From assembly GCF_001027745.1 (NCBI RefSeq), contig NZ_LECU01000004.1, positions 62,001 to 126,000 of the forward strand: a stretch of DNA of 64,000 nt, read 5' to 3'. The position numbers were made by a program, and so were the translations under genes. The notes beneath the pieces were generated by a model. That model was not told the DNA's origin. It did no database searches and saw only the letters and a program-made list of their open reading frames with translations. Shown piece after piece: positions 1-7,798 of this stretch. This stretch comes from Pedobacter sp. BMA (GTDB taxonomy: Bacteria > Bacteroidota > Bacteroidia > Sphingobacteriales > Sphingobacteriaceae). How positions within the stretch are numbered: the stretch's first letter is position 1; each line of letters starts with the position of its first letter.

Positions 1-2
1 AC

Positions 3-290
3 CTGGAGCAGCAATTTGGAAATGTATGGCAAAAGCAGCTGCATTTATTCGAGGTACCTTTTTACTATATTGAGTATGCGATTGCACAATTGGGAGCGAT
101 TGCCGTATGGAAAAATTACAAAGAAAATCCACAGCAGGCTTTAGACCAATATCTGGCTGCGCTATCACTAGGTTATACCAAACCCATGAATGAGATTTAT
201 GAAACTGCTGGTATCAAATTCGACTTCAGCGCAGAATACGTGAAAGAACTGGCTCAGTTTGTTAAAGAAGAGCTGGAGAAATTGGGTTAG
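3..290 (+). CDS. M3-family oligopeptidase, C-terminal fragment (cut by window edge)
   Basis: The frame is open from the left edge to a TAG at 288-290, so only about the last 95 residues of a larger gene are present. The visible part reads FYYIEYAIAQLGAIAVW followed by a helical tail rich in charged residues. This matches the C-terminal helical bundle of M3 (thimet/PepF-like) zinc oligoendopeptidases, where a YxIEYAIAQLGA-type segment is conserved. The HExxH zinc motif would lie outside the window, so the activity is inferred from the tail only. These enzymes cut short peptides in the cytoplasm. The methionine encoded at position 90 is internal, not a start. An inverted repeat at 318-383 follows the gene and probably ends transcription. 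Confidence 0.75.
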   Translation: MEQQFGNVWQKQLHLFEVPFYYIEYAIAQLGAIAVWKNYKENPQQALDQYLAALSLGYTKPMNEIYETAGIKFDFSAEYVKELAQFVKEELEKLG

Positions 291-317
291 CCGCTTAGTA
301 AAAATTTCATTAATATG

Positions 318-383
318 TCTCCCGCAGATTACACAGATGCACCCAGAAACTAATCTGCGAAAATCAGTGAAATCAGCGGGAGA
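318..383. repeat. Inverted repeat of the ATCTGCG/CTCCCGC family, likely terminator
   Basis: TCTCCCGC (318-325) pairs with GCGGGAGA (376-383). Inside are CAGATT and AATCTGCG copies that can also pair. It sits between two convergent genes, and T-rich sequence follows on the plus strand, so it could end transcription from the peptidase side. Related words occur at 3944-4071 and 28981-29021. Confidence 0.6.
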
Positions 384-415
384 TTTTATTTAATTTTATG
401 AAATCATTTGCCGAA

Positions 416-1636
416 CTAGCCCTCCTCTTTGCCCCTCGTTCGCATAATCAACAACATCACCAGGCCCGAAAGCAAAATCATAACCAGGTAGCTAAAACTT
501 AAGTTGCGCTCATCTTTGGCGGGAAAGAAATTCACTACACCATAACTGAGAAAAGAAACGATGACATATGTAATTCCACCGGTTAAACCACCTGCGATAC
601 CTGCATTCTTTGGAAACTTACTCAGGCAAAAAGTAAAATAATTGTTAAAGGTATAGCCTGCACCAATGTGGATAATGAAAGCAAAAAAGATCAGCGAGAA
701 TAAATTGCTGATGAAATTCAAGCTCAAAATCATCAGTATCACGAATAACAGCTGAAAAAGAGAGTTAATAGCCAGCCGTTTGAAAAAAGGACGGTTGATG
801 GTTGCCTTCCCGATAAAACCGCCAACCATCCAGGCAAAGCCCAAAACTAACGAACTGTAGCCTGCAATAACAGGTGAAAGATTAAGATGGTGCTCGATAA
901 TGAATGGCCCGGTCATATTATACACCATCACCATACAATAAGCTAAACCCAACATTACAATCCCTAAAGTAAAACTCGTGGTTTTCACCATTTGAACATA
1001 AATCCCCATGATTTTTTTCAACTGGAATTCGGTAAAGTGCTTTAATGTTTCACCACTGTAAATCAGCTCCAGCAAGGCAAAAACAAGGGCAAAACCAGCT
1101 AGAAAATAGAAATTGGATTCCCAGCCAAAAGCCGCCTGCAGGTAACCACCAACAAAAGGTGCAACAATGGGCCCGGTCGACCAGATAATAGAAAACAGAC
1201 TCAGGTAATGCTTCAGTTTATCTCCTGTAAACAAATCAACAAAATATGCCCGCTTGGCCACTACAATCCCTCCAACTGATAATCCGTGAATAACCCGCAT
1301 CAGATAGATGAGATAAATATTATGCGTAACGGCAATCACCAGACTCGCTGCTGCAAAAATCAGCAACGCATAAAGGCAAATTTTATATCGGCCAAAACTA
1401 TCGAGTAAACTGCCTACAAATAATTGGGCCACACCGTAACTGATCAGGAAGATACTCAAAGTAAGCTGAACCTGCACACTGCTCACGTTCATATCCCCCG
1501 CCATATTGGGCAGTGATGGAATATAGATATCTGTTGCAAAGCCCGAAAGCGGAAGCAAAGCAAAAGCAAGTAACGTGGCTATTCCGTGATTCTTCTCTTT
1601 GATGTAAGATGCCTTTAAGCCCGATGGTGTCGTCAT
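416..1636 (-). CDS. MFS drug-resistance-type transporter (Bcr/CflA-like)
   Basis: The protein has 406 residues and twelve predicted membrane helices, the usual size for a 12-TM major facilitator. A DIYIPSLP segment at about 36-43 is characteristic of the Bcr/CflA drug:proton antiporter group. The loop after helix 2 holds the MFS motif A, GSLLDSFGRYK at 75-85, with conserved G, D and GR. It is expected to export small toxic compounds using the proton gradient across the inner membrane; the actual substrate cannot be told. It stands alone, convergent with the upstream peptidase. A Bacteroidota promoter (TACTTTTG on the minus strand at 1672-1679) lies 36 nt before the ATG. The family is certain, the substrate is not. 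Confidence 0.85.
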   Translation of the reverse strand: MTTPSGLKASYIKEKNHGIATLLAFALLPLSGFATDIYIPSLPNMAGDMNVSSVQVQLTLSIFLISYGVAQLFVGSLLDSFGRYKICLYALLIFAAASLVIAVTHNIYLIYLMRVIHGLSVGGIVVAKRAYFVDLFTGDKLKHYLSLFSIIWSTGPIVAPFVGGYLQAAFGWESNFYFLAGFALVFALLELIYSGETLKHFTEFQLKKIMGIYVQMVKTTSFTLGIVMLGLAYCMVMVYNMTGPFIIEHHLNLSPVIAGYSSLVLGFAWMVGGFIGKATINRPFFKRLAINSLFQLLFVILMILSLNFISNLFSLIFFAFIIHIGAGYTFNNYFTFCLSKFPKNAGIAGGLTGGITYVIVSFLSYGVVNFFPAKDERNLSFSYLVMILLSGLVMLLIMRTRGKEEG

Positions 1637-1671
1637 AAATTCAAATATTTGTGCCTTTCTTATGAAGGTGG

Positions 1672-1679
1672 CAAAAGTA
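1672..1679 (-). promoter_or_regulatory. -7 promoter element for the MFS gene
   Basis: Minus-strand TACTTTTG fits TAnnTTTG. A TTTG (complement of CAAA at 1703-1706) lies 23 nt upstream as a possible -33 element. Confidence 0.6.
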
Positions 1680-1875
1680 GTATTTTATGACTTGCGGGCA
1701 CGCAAACACGTTAAATAAACACATACAGATTACATTAACAATGTGTTTTGACATTGACCACAGAAAACTGGCCGAAAGAGAGATTATTTGCATCGTTTTC
1801 GCCATTCAGACTTGCTAGAATATCAGTGTAAAGAAATTAATATCCTGCTTTAAACGTTTTTAACCGATATTTTCC

Positions 1876-1883
1876 TAAGTTTG
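1876..1883 (+). promoter_or_regulatory. -7 promoter element for the APC permease gene
   Basis: TAAGTTTG is a full TAnnTTTG match, 23 nt before the ATG at 1907. No clear -33 TTG was found. Confidence 0.55.
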
Positions 1884-1906
1884 AAGAATACAACAAGCAA
1901 ACTGAA

Positions 1907-3853
1907 ATGTTCGAAAAGCTATTTAGAAAAAAATCTATTTCCAAGATATTAAAAGATGCAGCAAGCGGTTATGGCGATCATGAAAATACACTTCACAAAA
2001 CCTTAGGTGTACGGGATTTAACGGCATTTGGTATAGCAGCAATTATTGGTGCAGGTATTTTCAGCACCATTGGAAAAGCAAGTGCAGATGGTGGTCCCGC
2101 AGTAATTTTCTTGTTTATTTTTACTGCAGTTGCCTGCAGCTTTGCAGCATTTGCCTATGCAGAATTTGCCTCTATGGTTCCTGTTTCAGGTAGTGCTTAT
2201 ACCTATTCCTATGTAGCCTTTGGCGAGCTGGTGGCCTGGATCATTGGCTGGTCGCTCATTATGGAATATTCCATAGGAAACATTACGGTAGCCATCTCGT
2301 GGTCAGACTATTTTACAGGTCTGCTTTCCACTATAAAAATACCTTTTCTGGGCATTAATGGCATCCATGTTCCTGATTGGGCAACAATGGATTACTTAAG
2401 CGCCTATAACGGGCATAAACATGCAGAAGCGCTACTGGCTGCAGGCAAAAACCTGAATGGCCTGGATGCCGCAACAGCATTAGCCAACAATGCATGGCTC
2501 ACTGCCCCGCAAATTGGCAGTTTCCACCTGGTTGCCGATCTCCCTGCACTGGGTATTATCATCCTGATTACCTGGTTAATTTACCGGGGTATGAAGGAAA
2601 GTCGCAACGCCAGTAATGCGATGGTTGTGGTGAAACTGGCAGTCATTTTACTGGTTCTGGCTGTTGGTATCTTTTATGTGGATACCAAAAACTGGGATCC
2701 CTTTGCTCCAAATGGTGTATCTGGAATTTTGAAAGGTGTATCAGCTGTGTTTTTTGCATACATTGGTTTTGATGCCATTTCAACTACTGCTGAAGAATGT
2801 AAAAATCCGCAGAGAGATTTACCCCGCGGAATGATGTGGGCCATTATTTTATGTACCATCTTATACGTGGCCATAGCACTGGTATTAACGGGAATTGTAA
2901 AATCTGATACGCTTGCTGTGGGTGATCCTCTTGCATTTGTATTCGATCAGATCGACCTTAAACTGATGAGTGGGATTATCGCCGTAAGTGCGGTATTTGC
3001 GATGGCCAGTGTACTGCTGGTATTCCAGATGGGTCAGCCCCGCATATGGATGAGCATGAGCCGCGATGGTTTATTGCCAAAATCATTCTCCAAAATCCAT
3101 CCCAAATACAAAACACCTTCATTTGCCACTATTGTTGTGGGCTTTGTAGTGGCGGTTCCATCGTTATTCATGAATTTAACGATTGTAACCGACTTATGTT
3201 CTATCGGAACTTTATTTGCCTTCGTATTGGTATGTGCAGGTGTACTGGTATTGCAAAACCGTCCGGATGTACAACGAGGTAAATTTAAAATACCTTATGT
3301 AAACAGCAAATTTATTGTTCCGGTTGCATTTATTGCTGCACTCACTTTTGCCTTCATACAATATGGTGCTGAAACAAAGGCATTCTTTCTTAACTCGCCA
3401 AAAACCGTTACCACGGTAAACTTCCTCACCTCATTAAATGGTGATGAGTTGAAAATAGTGAAGGAAGAAATCGTTAAAGATGCGGCACCACAGATCATAT
3501 TGGCCGACAAAGTAGATGCTGAATCTTATCTAAGCGCGTTGCCGGGCGATCGCTACGAGCAGTTCATATCAGCATCGAAGATTTCCATCGAAAAGAGATA
3601 TGAAAGTGGATGGGGCTTATTCAAGCATAAAATACCGATGTGGATTTTTCTCATCATTTGTGTAATCATCTCTTTCTACTGCATCACTAAAAATCTTTCG
3701 CTAATCCCTGTTCTGGGCTTAATCAGCTGTTTGTACATGATGTGTGAACTTGGCATCTCAAACTGGATTGGGTTCGGTATATGGCTTGTCATTGGCTTAG
3801 TGGTTTATTTCGCGTATGGCTACAAACACAGCAAGCTCGCTTTGGAAAGTTAA
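1907..3853 (+). CDS. APC-superfamily amino acid permease (cationic amino acid transporter type)
   Basis: The product has 648 residues. It opens with a cytoplasmic region and then LTAFGIAAIIGAGIFSTIG, the conserved first-helix unwound segment (GxGIF) of amino acid-polyamine-organocation transporters. The helix 6 region FFAYIGFDAISTTAEE at about 282-297 is typical of the CAT/YfnA branch, as is QPRIWMSMSRDGLLP. Proton-coupled amino acid uptake across the inner membrane is expected. Two features are longer than in classical YfnA-like proteins: a loop at about 150-205 and a hydrophilic insert at about 490-560 before the last helices. Those are probably soluble loops. A good Rho-independent terminator (3875-3908) follows, so it appears monocistronic. 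Confidence 0.85.
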   Translation: MFEKLFRKKSISKILKDAASGYGDHENTLHKTLGVRDLTAFGIAAIIGAGIFSTIGKASADGGPAVIFLFIFTAVACSFAAFAYAEFASMVPVSGSAYTYSYVAFGELVAWIIGWSLIMEYSIGNITVAISWSDYFTGLLSTIKIPFLGINGIHVPDWATMDYLSAYNGHKHAEALLAAGKNLNGLDAATALANNAWLTAPQIGSFHLVADLPALGIIILITWLIYRGMKESRNASNAMVVVKLAVILLVLAVGIFYVDTKNWDPFAPNGVSGILKGVSAVFFAYIGFDAISTTAEECKNPQRDLPRGMMWAIILCTILYVAIALVLTGIVKSDTLAVGDPLAFVFDQIDLKLMSGIIAVSAVFAMASVLLVFQMGQPRIWMSMSRDGLLPKSFSKIHPKYKTPSFATIVVGFVVAVPSLFMNLTIVTDLCSIGTLFAFVLVCAGVLVLQNRPDVQRGKFKIPYVNSKFIVPVAFIAALTFAFIQYGAETKAFFLNSPKTVTTVNFLTSLNGDELKIVKEEIVKDAAPQIILADKVDAESYLSALPGDRYEQFISASKISIEKRYESGWGLFKHKIPMWIFLIICVIISFYCITKNLSLIPVLGLISCLYMMCELGISNWIGFGIWLVIGLVVYFAYGYKHSKLALES

Positions 3854-3874
3854 TCTGTAATACAAAGAATTTAG

Positions 3875-3908
3875 GCCCGTCAGTTGATCGTAACTGATGG
3901 GCTTTTTT
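3875..3908 (+). terminator. Rho-independent terminator after the APC permease
   Basis: GCCCGTCAGTT (3875-3885) pairs with AACTGATGGGC (3892-3902), with one G-T pair, a 6-nt loop and a run of six T directly after. Confidence 0.85.
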
Positions 3909-3943
3909 ATGCCCTTGATTTTAGCTGATTAATTTCTGCGTGC

Positions 3944-4071
3944 ATCTGCGTAATCTGCGGGAAATAGTTTAGTAAAAATATAAATCTCCCGCTGATTGAA
4001 AACATAATTCTCCCGCTGATTTCGCTGATTTTCGCAGATTACTATCTGCGCAATCTGCGGGAAATAATTTA
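3944..4071. repeat. Two direct copies of a 28-bp intergenic repeat with CTCCCGC inverted parts
   Basis: Copies at 3944-3971 and 4044-4071 start exactly 100 bp apart and differ at only two positions. Each begins ATCTGCG and carries AATCTGCGGGAAATA. Between them are two copies of TCTCCCGCTGATT (from 3985 and 4009), which can pair with the ATCTGCGGGA parts. The same words occur at 318-383 and 28981-29021. It looks like a REP-like family placed at gene ends. Confidence 0.7.
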
Positions 4072-4100
4072 AAAAAACGAAAACTGCCAGAAAGGCAGAT

Positions 4101-4203
4101 TAACAGGGGCTTAGTGCGGGGTTAACAAGGGATTAGCAGGGGGTTAATAGGGACAATTCCCTGTCAACATCCTGCCAAACTACTGTCAACACCCCATCAA
4201 TCC
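4101..4203. repeat. About 100-bp imperfect palindrome
   Basis: Centred on AATT at 4155-4158. The left arm (TTAGTGCGGGGTTAACAAGG, then GATTAGCAGGGGGTTAATAG) and the complement of the right arm (GATGGGGTGTTGACAG, then GGCAGGATGTTGACAGGG) match along most of their length. Each arm also holds degenerate direct repeats of GTTAACA/GTTGACA. No coding potential was seen. Confidence 0.6.
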
Positions 4204-4242
4204 TAATTCACTATTGAATCCTGAAACCACACAGATGGGCAC

Positions 4243-4271
4243 AAAAAAGCCCTTCATAAAAGTGAAGGGCT
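4243..4271 (-). terminator. Rho-independent terminator for the kup operon
   Basis: On the minus strand AGCCCTTCA pairs with TGAAGGGCT (4248-4256 with 4263-4271) and is followed by TTTTTT. It lies about 20 nt after the stop of the small membrane protein gene. Confidence 0.85.
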
Positions 4272-4292
4272 GATGATGAAATATGATATTGT

Positions 4293-4442
4293 TTATTTCT
4301 TAATAAAGCCTAGCGCAGTAATCAGCACCAGGCCTATGCCCGATGCGATCATGTAGACATTACCATAAGGGAGGTGATAAACCTTGGCGGCTGGGCCTGC
4401 TATAAACAGGCATATGCCCAGTATTAGAATTGCTGTTCTCAT
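4293..4442 (-). CDS. Small two-helix membrane protein coupled to kup
   Basis: This open frame encodes 49 residues: ATG at 4442-4440, stop at 4295-4293. It starts with MRTAILILGICLFIAGPAAK, a hydrophobic helix, then a short polar KVYHLPYGN turn, then a second hydrophobic stretch VYMIASGIGLVLITALGF and a basic end (IKK). Two membrane helices with both ends inside are likely. The ATG lies 2 nt after the kup stop codon, and a strong terminator follows the gene, so it is cotranscribed with kup and probably translationally coupled. No known family is recognised. An accessory or regulatory subunit of Kup is a guess from position alone. Confidence 0.7.
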   Translation of the reverse strand: MRTAILILGICLFIAGPAAKVYHLPYGNVYMIASGIGLVLITALGFIKK

Positions 4443-4444
4443 GA

Positions 4445-6403
4445 TTAAACCGGCAATCGGTGGAGCTCGATATCGTCTGGCGTAACAAAGATAAGCGGAA
4501 CCTTTTCTACATCAACATAACTGCTGTCCAATCCAAAACTCCGTTCTTCAGATAAACTGAGTTTCTTCAATATGAAATAATAATCCATAATGGTGCGCTC
4601 GTAAAAGCTCAGCTTGGTAAATTTCGAAAGGTGTTTCTCCAGGATTACAAAACGGAAATCGCCCGCAATTTTATGTTTATTCAGCGAGGTATATTGACTG
4701 GTAATATCGATCTCCCCGTTTTTCACAAGCTCTTCAACCACTTTACGGTACAGCAGGTTTACCCGTTGCTCAATTCTGAAGCCTAATCTGAAATCGATCC
4801 TGATCAGCTTACCTGGAATAAGGAATTCAACTTTATAATCCAGGGTATAAGGTTCGTCCATTACGTCAACGTGAACAAGCCAATATACGTCAGCACGTTT
4901 CGGCTCTTTCTGAATAATGGAATATATGATTTTCGACTCAATTTCAGTTTTGAAGTTTGCACTTGTTAAATAAACAAGCTGAGACGAATATTTAGGTACA
5001 CTTTCATCACCACTTAACTCACTTAAAATCTGATAATAATCTTCTATTTCTACGTATTTTACAAAACGGTTCTTAATTTTCCGTGCCACAAACCAGCTCC
5101 ACATCACAGTGAACAAAAAGGAACCAATCATTACAGTTACCCAGCCACCATGAAGGAATTTAGTTAAATTACTGATTAAAAATGTACCTTCAATGATCAC
5201 ATAAGTGAAGAAGAAAATAGCAATCAGGTATTTTGGAAAACGCCTGCTTCTTAAGTAAAAGCTCACCAGAATCGTGGTCATTAACATCGCTATGGTAATA
5301 GACAAGCCATAGGCGGCATCCATGCTTTCGGATTTTCTGAACAACAGCACGATTCCGCAGCATCCAATCCATAGCATCCAGTTAATTGATGGCACATACA
5401 ACTGGCCTTTTGAAACTGATGGATACACGATCTTGATCTTTGGCCAGAGATTTAAACGTACAGCCTCGGAGATTAAGGTAAATGATCCGCTGATTAACGC
5501 CTGACTGGCAATTACAGCGGCCATTGTAGCCAGGATCACCATCGGAATCTGAAAATGATCGGGAACAATCTGAAAAAAAGGATTCATTTTGGCTCCCGGA
5601 ACATATGTGGAGCTGTTGTGCAACACCCACACTCCCTGCCCAAGGTAATTCAGGATCAGCATCAGCTTCACGAAAATCCAGCTGATGCGGATGTTATTTC
5701 GTCCGCAATGGCCCAAATCAGAGTAAAGGGCTTCCGCACCCGTTGTACATAAAAATACGCCACCCAGAATAAGAAATGCCAGTTTGTTGGTGACAAGAAG
5801 GTGTATAGCCCAATAGGGATTAAATGCACTGAAAATACTGAGGTCTTTTACAATATAGGAAACGCCCAAAATTCCCAGTACAGCAAACCAAACGAACATT
5901 ACCGGACCAAAAAGTTTCCCAACCAGATTGGTTCCGAACTGCTGAATGATAAAAAGTATGGTGAGAATGACCAGAACAATTGGAATAACCTGAATGTCGA
6001 ATTTTCTGGTTAGCCCCTCAATTGCAGACGTTACGGTAATACTGGGCGTGATAATACCATCGGCAAGTAAAGCGCACCCTCCTACTACTGCAGGAACAAC
6101 GAGCCATTTGGCCTTTTTACGTACCAGAGAAAAAAGAGAAAAAATACCACCTTCACCCTTATTATCGGCCCTTAAGGTAATGATCACATATTTGACTGTC
6201 GTTTGTAATGTCAGCGTCCAGATGATGCAGGAGAGCACTCCGAGTACATTTTCAGGATTGATATCTTGCCTGCCGCCCAGAATTGTTGTAAAGATTGCAT
6301 TGAGGGTATAGAGCGGAGAAGTACCGATATCACCGAACACAATTCCCAAACTAATCAGCACCCCACCGGCGGTTAACGCATTGACATTTTTATGATTTGA
6401 CAT
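4445..6403 (-). CDS. kup: Kup/Trk-type low-affinity potassium transporter
   Basis: The 652-residue product is the normal length of Kup/HAK/KT proteins. The first membrane helix carries the family signature GIVFGDIGTSPLYTL at about 20-34. Further segments such as NKGEGGIFSLFSL and ADGIITPSITVTSAIEGL are also family hallmarks. About twelve membrane helices are followed by a soluble C-terminal domain from about residue 450. Kup brings potassium into the cell with protons. The gene is preceded by a good promoter (6426-6455, minus strand) and is followed after 2 nt by a small membrane protein gene and then a terminator, giving a two-gene operon. Identification is secure. Confidence 0.95.
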   Translation of the reverse strand: MSNHKNVNALTAGGVLISLGIVFGDIGTSPLYTLNAIFTTILGGRQDINPENVLGVLSCIIWTLTLQTTVKYVIITLRADNKGEGGIFSLFSLVRKKAKWLVVPAVVGGCALLADGIITPSITVTSAIEGLTRKFDIQVIPIVLVILTILFIIQQFGTNLVGKLFGPVMFVWFAVLGILGVSYIVKDLSIFSAFNPYWAIHLLVTNKLAFLILGGVFLCTTGAEALYSDLGHCGRNNIRISWIFVKLMLILNYLGQGVWVLHNSSTYVPGAKMNPFFQIVPDHFQIPMVILATMAAVIASQALISGSFTLISEAVRLNLWPKIKIVYPSVSKGQLYVPSINWMLWIGCCGIVLLFRKSESMDAAYGLSITIAMLMTTILVSFYLRSRRFPKYLIAIFFFTYVIIEGTFLISNLTKFLHGGWVTVMIGSFLFTVMWSWFVARKIKNRFVKYVEIEDYYQILSELSGDESVPKYSSQLVYLTSANFKTEIESKIIYSIIQKEPKRADVYWLVHVDVMDEPYTLDYKVEFLIPGKLIRIDFRLGFRIEQRVNLLYRKVVEELVKNGEIDITSQYTSLNKHKIAGDFRFVILEKHLSKFTKLSFYERTIMDYYFILKKLSLSEERSFGLDSSYVDVEKVPLIFVTPDDIELHRLPV

Positions 6404-6425
6404 GTCATTATATTTTTAAGTGGGG

Positions 6426-6455
6426 CAAAAGTAAAAAACTATAACAAATTAACAA
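6426..6455 (-). promoter_or_regulatory. Bacteroidota promoter of kup
   Basis: On the minus strand TTG (6455-6453) and TACTTTTG (6433-6426) are 19 nt apart, matching the -33/-7 consensus. The -7 element ends 22 nt before the ATG. Confidence 0.75.
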
Positions 6456-6561
6456 CCAAATTATTGTGTATTTTTCACACTTTGAAAAACAATTTTTATT
6501 GTTAAATTGTGTTAAATTATGATTATTGAATAAAATGTTTAATTTCTTTGTATTAAATTAA

Positions 6562-6569
6562 TAACTTTG
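6562..6569 (+). promoter_or_regulatory. -7 element for the T9SS-sorted small protein
   Basis: TAACTTTG, 11 nt before the ATG at 6581. The 5' leader would be only about 7 nt. Confidence 0.6.
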
Positions 6570-6580
6570 TTCTACTATTG

Positions 6581-7111
6581 ATGAAACTTTACACTAAGAT
6601 AACGTTGCTCGCGAAATTGATGTGCACATTGTGCATTGTTTTGCTATGTAGCGTAAATTCCTGGTCGCAAGAAGTTGATAGTATTCATATTACCCTGAAA
6701 GGGAGAACAAAGAAAGTAAGCAGGGTTCCTGAAATAAAGGCCAATATCCAACCTTATAAGCCGTTATACATGTCGATTGGTGGAGCCGCTATGTTTAACA
6801 CTTACTCCAACACCACAAAAAACACTTCCGTTGCTGCAAAAGATAAACTTTTAACAATCGTTAAAATTTACCCTAACCCGGTAGAAGATCAGTTGAATGT
6901 GATCCTTTCAATCGGAAAAGACAATACCCAGACGACCATCAAAGTGATTGACCTTTTAGGGAATGAAGTGGTTACACTTCTAAACGAAAGATTAAATTCC
7001 GGCGACCAGACCAAAAGTTTCACTATTCCCAGCAGAGTAAACGCAGGCATTTACTTTTTAAGGGTAATTGCCGGTTCGGAAAGCCAGGTAAAAAGGATCT
7101 CTGTTTTATAA
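6581..7111 (+). CDS. Small secreted protein with type IX (Por) C-terminal sorting domain
   Basis: The ATG at 6581 is preferred over an in-frame TTG just before it. The product has 176 residues. An N-terminal hydrophobic segment ending near SVNSWSQE (about 28-31) is a signal peptide. The last roughly 80 residues begin with VKIYPNPVEDQLNV (IYPNP at 96-100) and end with AGIYFLRVIAGSESQVKRISVL-like strands, which is a type A sorting domain of the type IX secretion system. Such domains carry proteins across the outer membrane and are usually removed. Only about 60 residues of cargo lie between signal and sorting domain, which is unusually little. No fold is recognised in that part. A promoter lies directly upstream. 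Confidence 0.8.
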   Translation: MKLYTKITLLAKLMCTLCIVLLCSVNSWSQEVDSIHITLKGRTKKVSRVPEIKANIQPYKPLYMSIGGAAMFNTYSNTTKNTSVAAKDKLLTIVKIYPNPVEDQLNVILSIGKDNTQTTIKVIDLLGNEVVTLLNERLNSGDQTKSFTIPSRVNAGIYFLRVIAGSESQVKRISVL

Positions 7112-7126
7112 CATCATTTTCTTTTC

Positions 7127-7134
7127 TATTTTTG
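7127..7134 (+). promoter_or_regulatory. -7 element for the FAH-family gene
   Basis: TATTTTTG matches TAnnTTTG, 49 nt before the chosen ATG at 7184. Confidence 0.45.
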
Positions 7135-7183
7135 AAACCATGGGCTTGTCCCGTTTGTATTGCTATACCCTAATATTATAAAA

Positions 7184-7795
7184 ATGAAAATCATTGCCGT
7201 AGGCCGCAATTATGCCGAACATGCCAAAGAACTGAACAATCCGGTTCCCACCACTCCCGTAATCTTTATGAAGCCGGATACGGCATTGTTAAAAGACAAC
7301 AAGCCTTTCTATTTACCCGATTTTTCAAGCGATATCCATTTCGAACTTGAAGTGGTGCTCAAAATATGTAAAGAGGGTAAACACATTGCAGAGAAATTTG
7401 CGGGAAACTATTTCGATGAAGTGGGACTAGGTATTGACTTTACTGCACGCGATATTCAGAGTAAACACAAGGAAAAAGGTTTGCCCTGGGAACTGGCCAA
7501 AGGCTTTGACAATTCTGCGCCGGTAAGCATCTTTTTACCAAAAAGCGATTTTGAAGATCTTTATAACCTAAATTTTGAGCTGAAAGTAAATGGTGAAACC
7601 CGTCAACAGGGACATACTAAAGATTTATTGTTCTCGTTCGAGAAACTAATCAGCTTTGTTTCGCAATACATTACGCTTAAAAAAGGTGATCTTATTTTCA
7701 CCGGAACACCGGAAGGCGTTGGCAGAACAAACAAGGGCGATAAACTCGAAGCCTGGCTGCAAGGTAAACAACTTTTAAATTTTGATGTAAAATAA
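7184..7795 (+). CDS. Fumarylacetoacetate hydrolase (FAH) family protein
   Basis: The ATG at 7184 gives MKIIAVGRNYAEHAKEL, the standard FAH-family beginning; an upstream in-frame TTG would only add eight atypical residues. The 203-residue protein has the metal-binding pattern HFELEVVL (Glu54 and Glu56) and a later Asp in GIDFTARD (84-90), followed by WELAKGFD and TGTPEGVG near the C-terminus, all conserved in this fold. Members hydrolyse or decarboxylate 2-oxo acids such as acylpyruvates or oxaloacetate with Mg or Mn. The short form resembles acylpyruvase/oxaloacetate tautomerase types, but the substrate cannot be read. The next gene starts 3 nt after the stop, so they form an operon. Confidence 0.85.
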   Translation: MKIIAVGRNYAEHAKELNNPVPTTPVIFMKPDTALLKDNKPFYLPDFSSDIHFELEVVLKICKEGKHIAEKFAGNYFDEVGLGIDFTARDIQSKHKEKGLPWELAKGFDNSAPVSIFLPKSDFEDLYNLNFELKVNGETRQQGHTKDLLFSFEKLISFVSQYITLKKGDLIFTGTPEGVGRTNKGDKLEAWLQGKQLLNFDVK

Positions 7796-7798
7796 AGC

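Noticed and set aside
3944-4071. CRISPR-like array from repeated 28-bp units
   Set aside because: Only two copies with a repeat-containing spacer and no cas genes; part of a dispersed intergenic repeat family.
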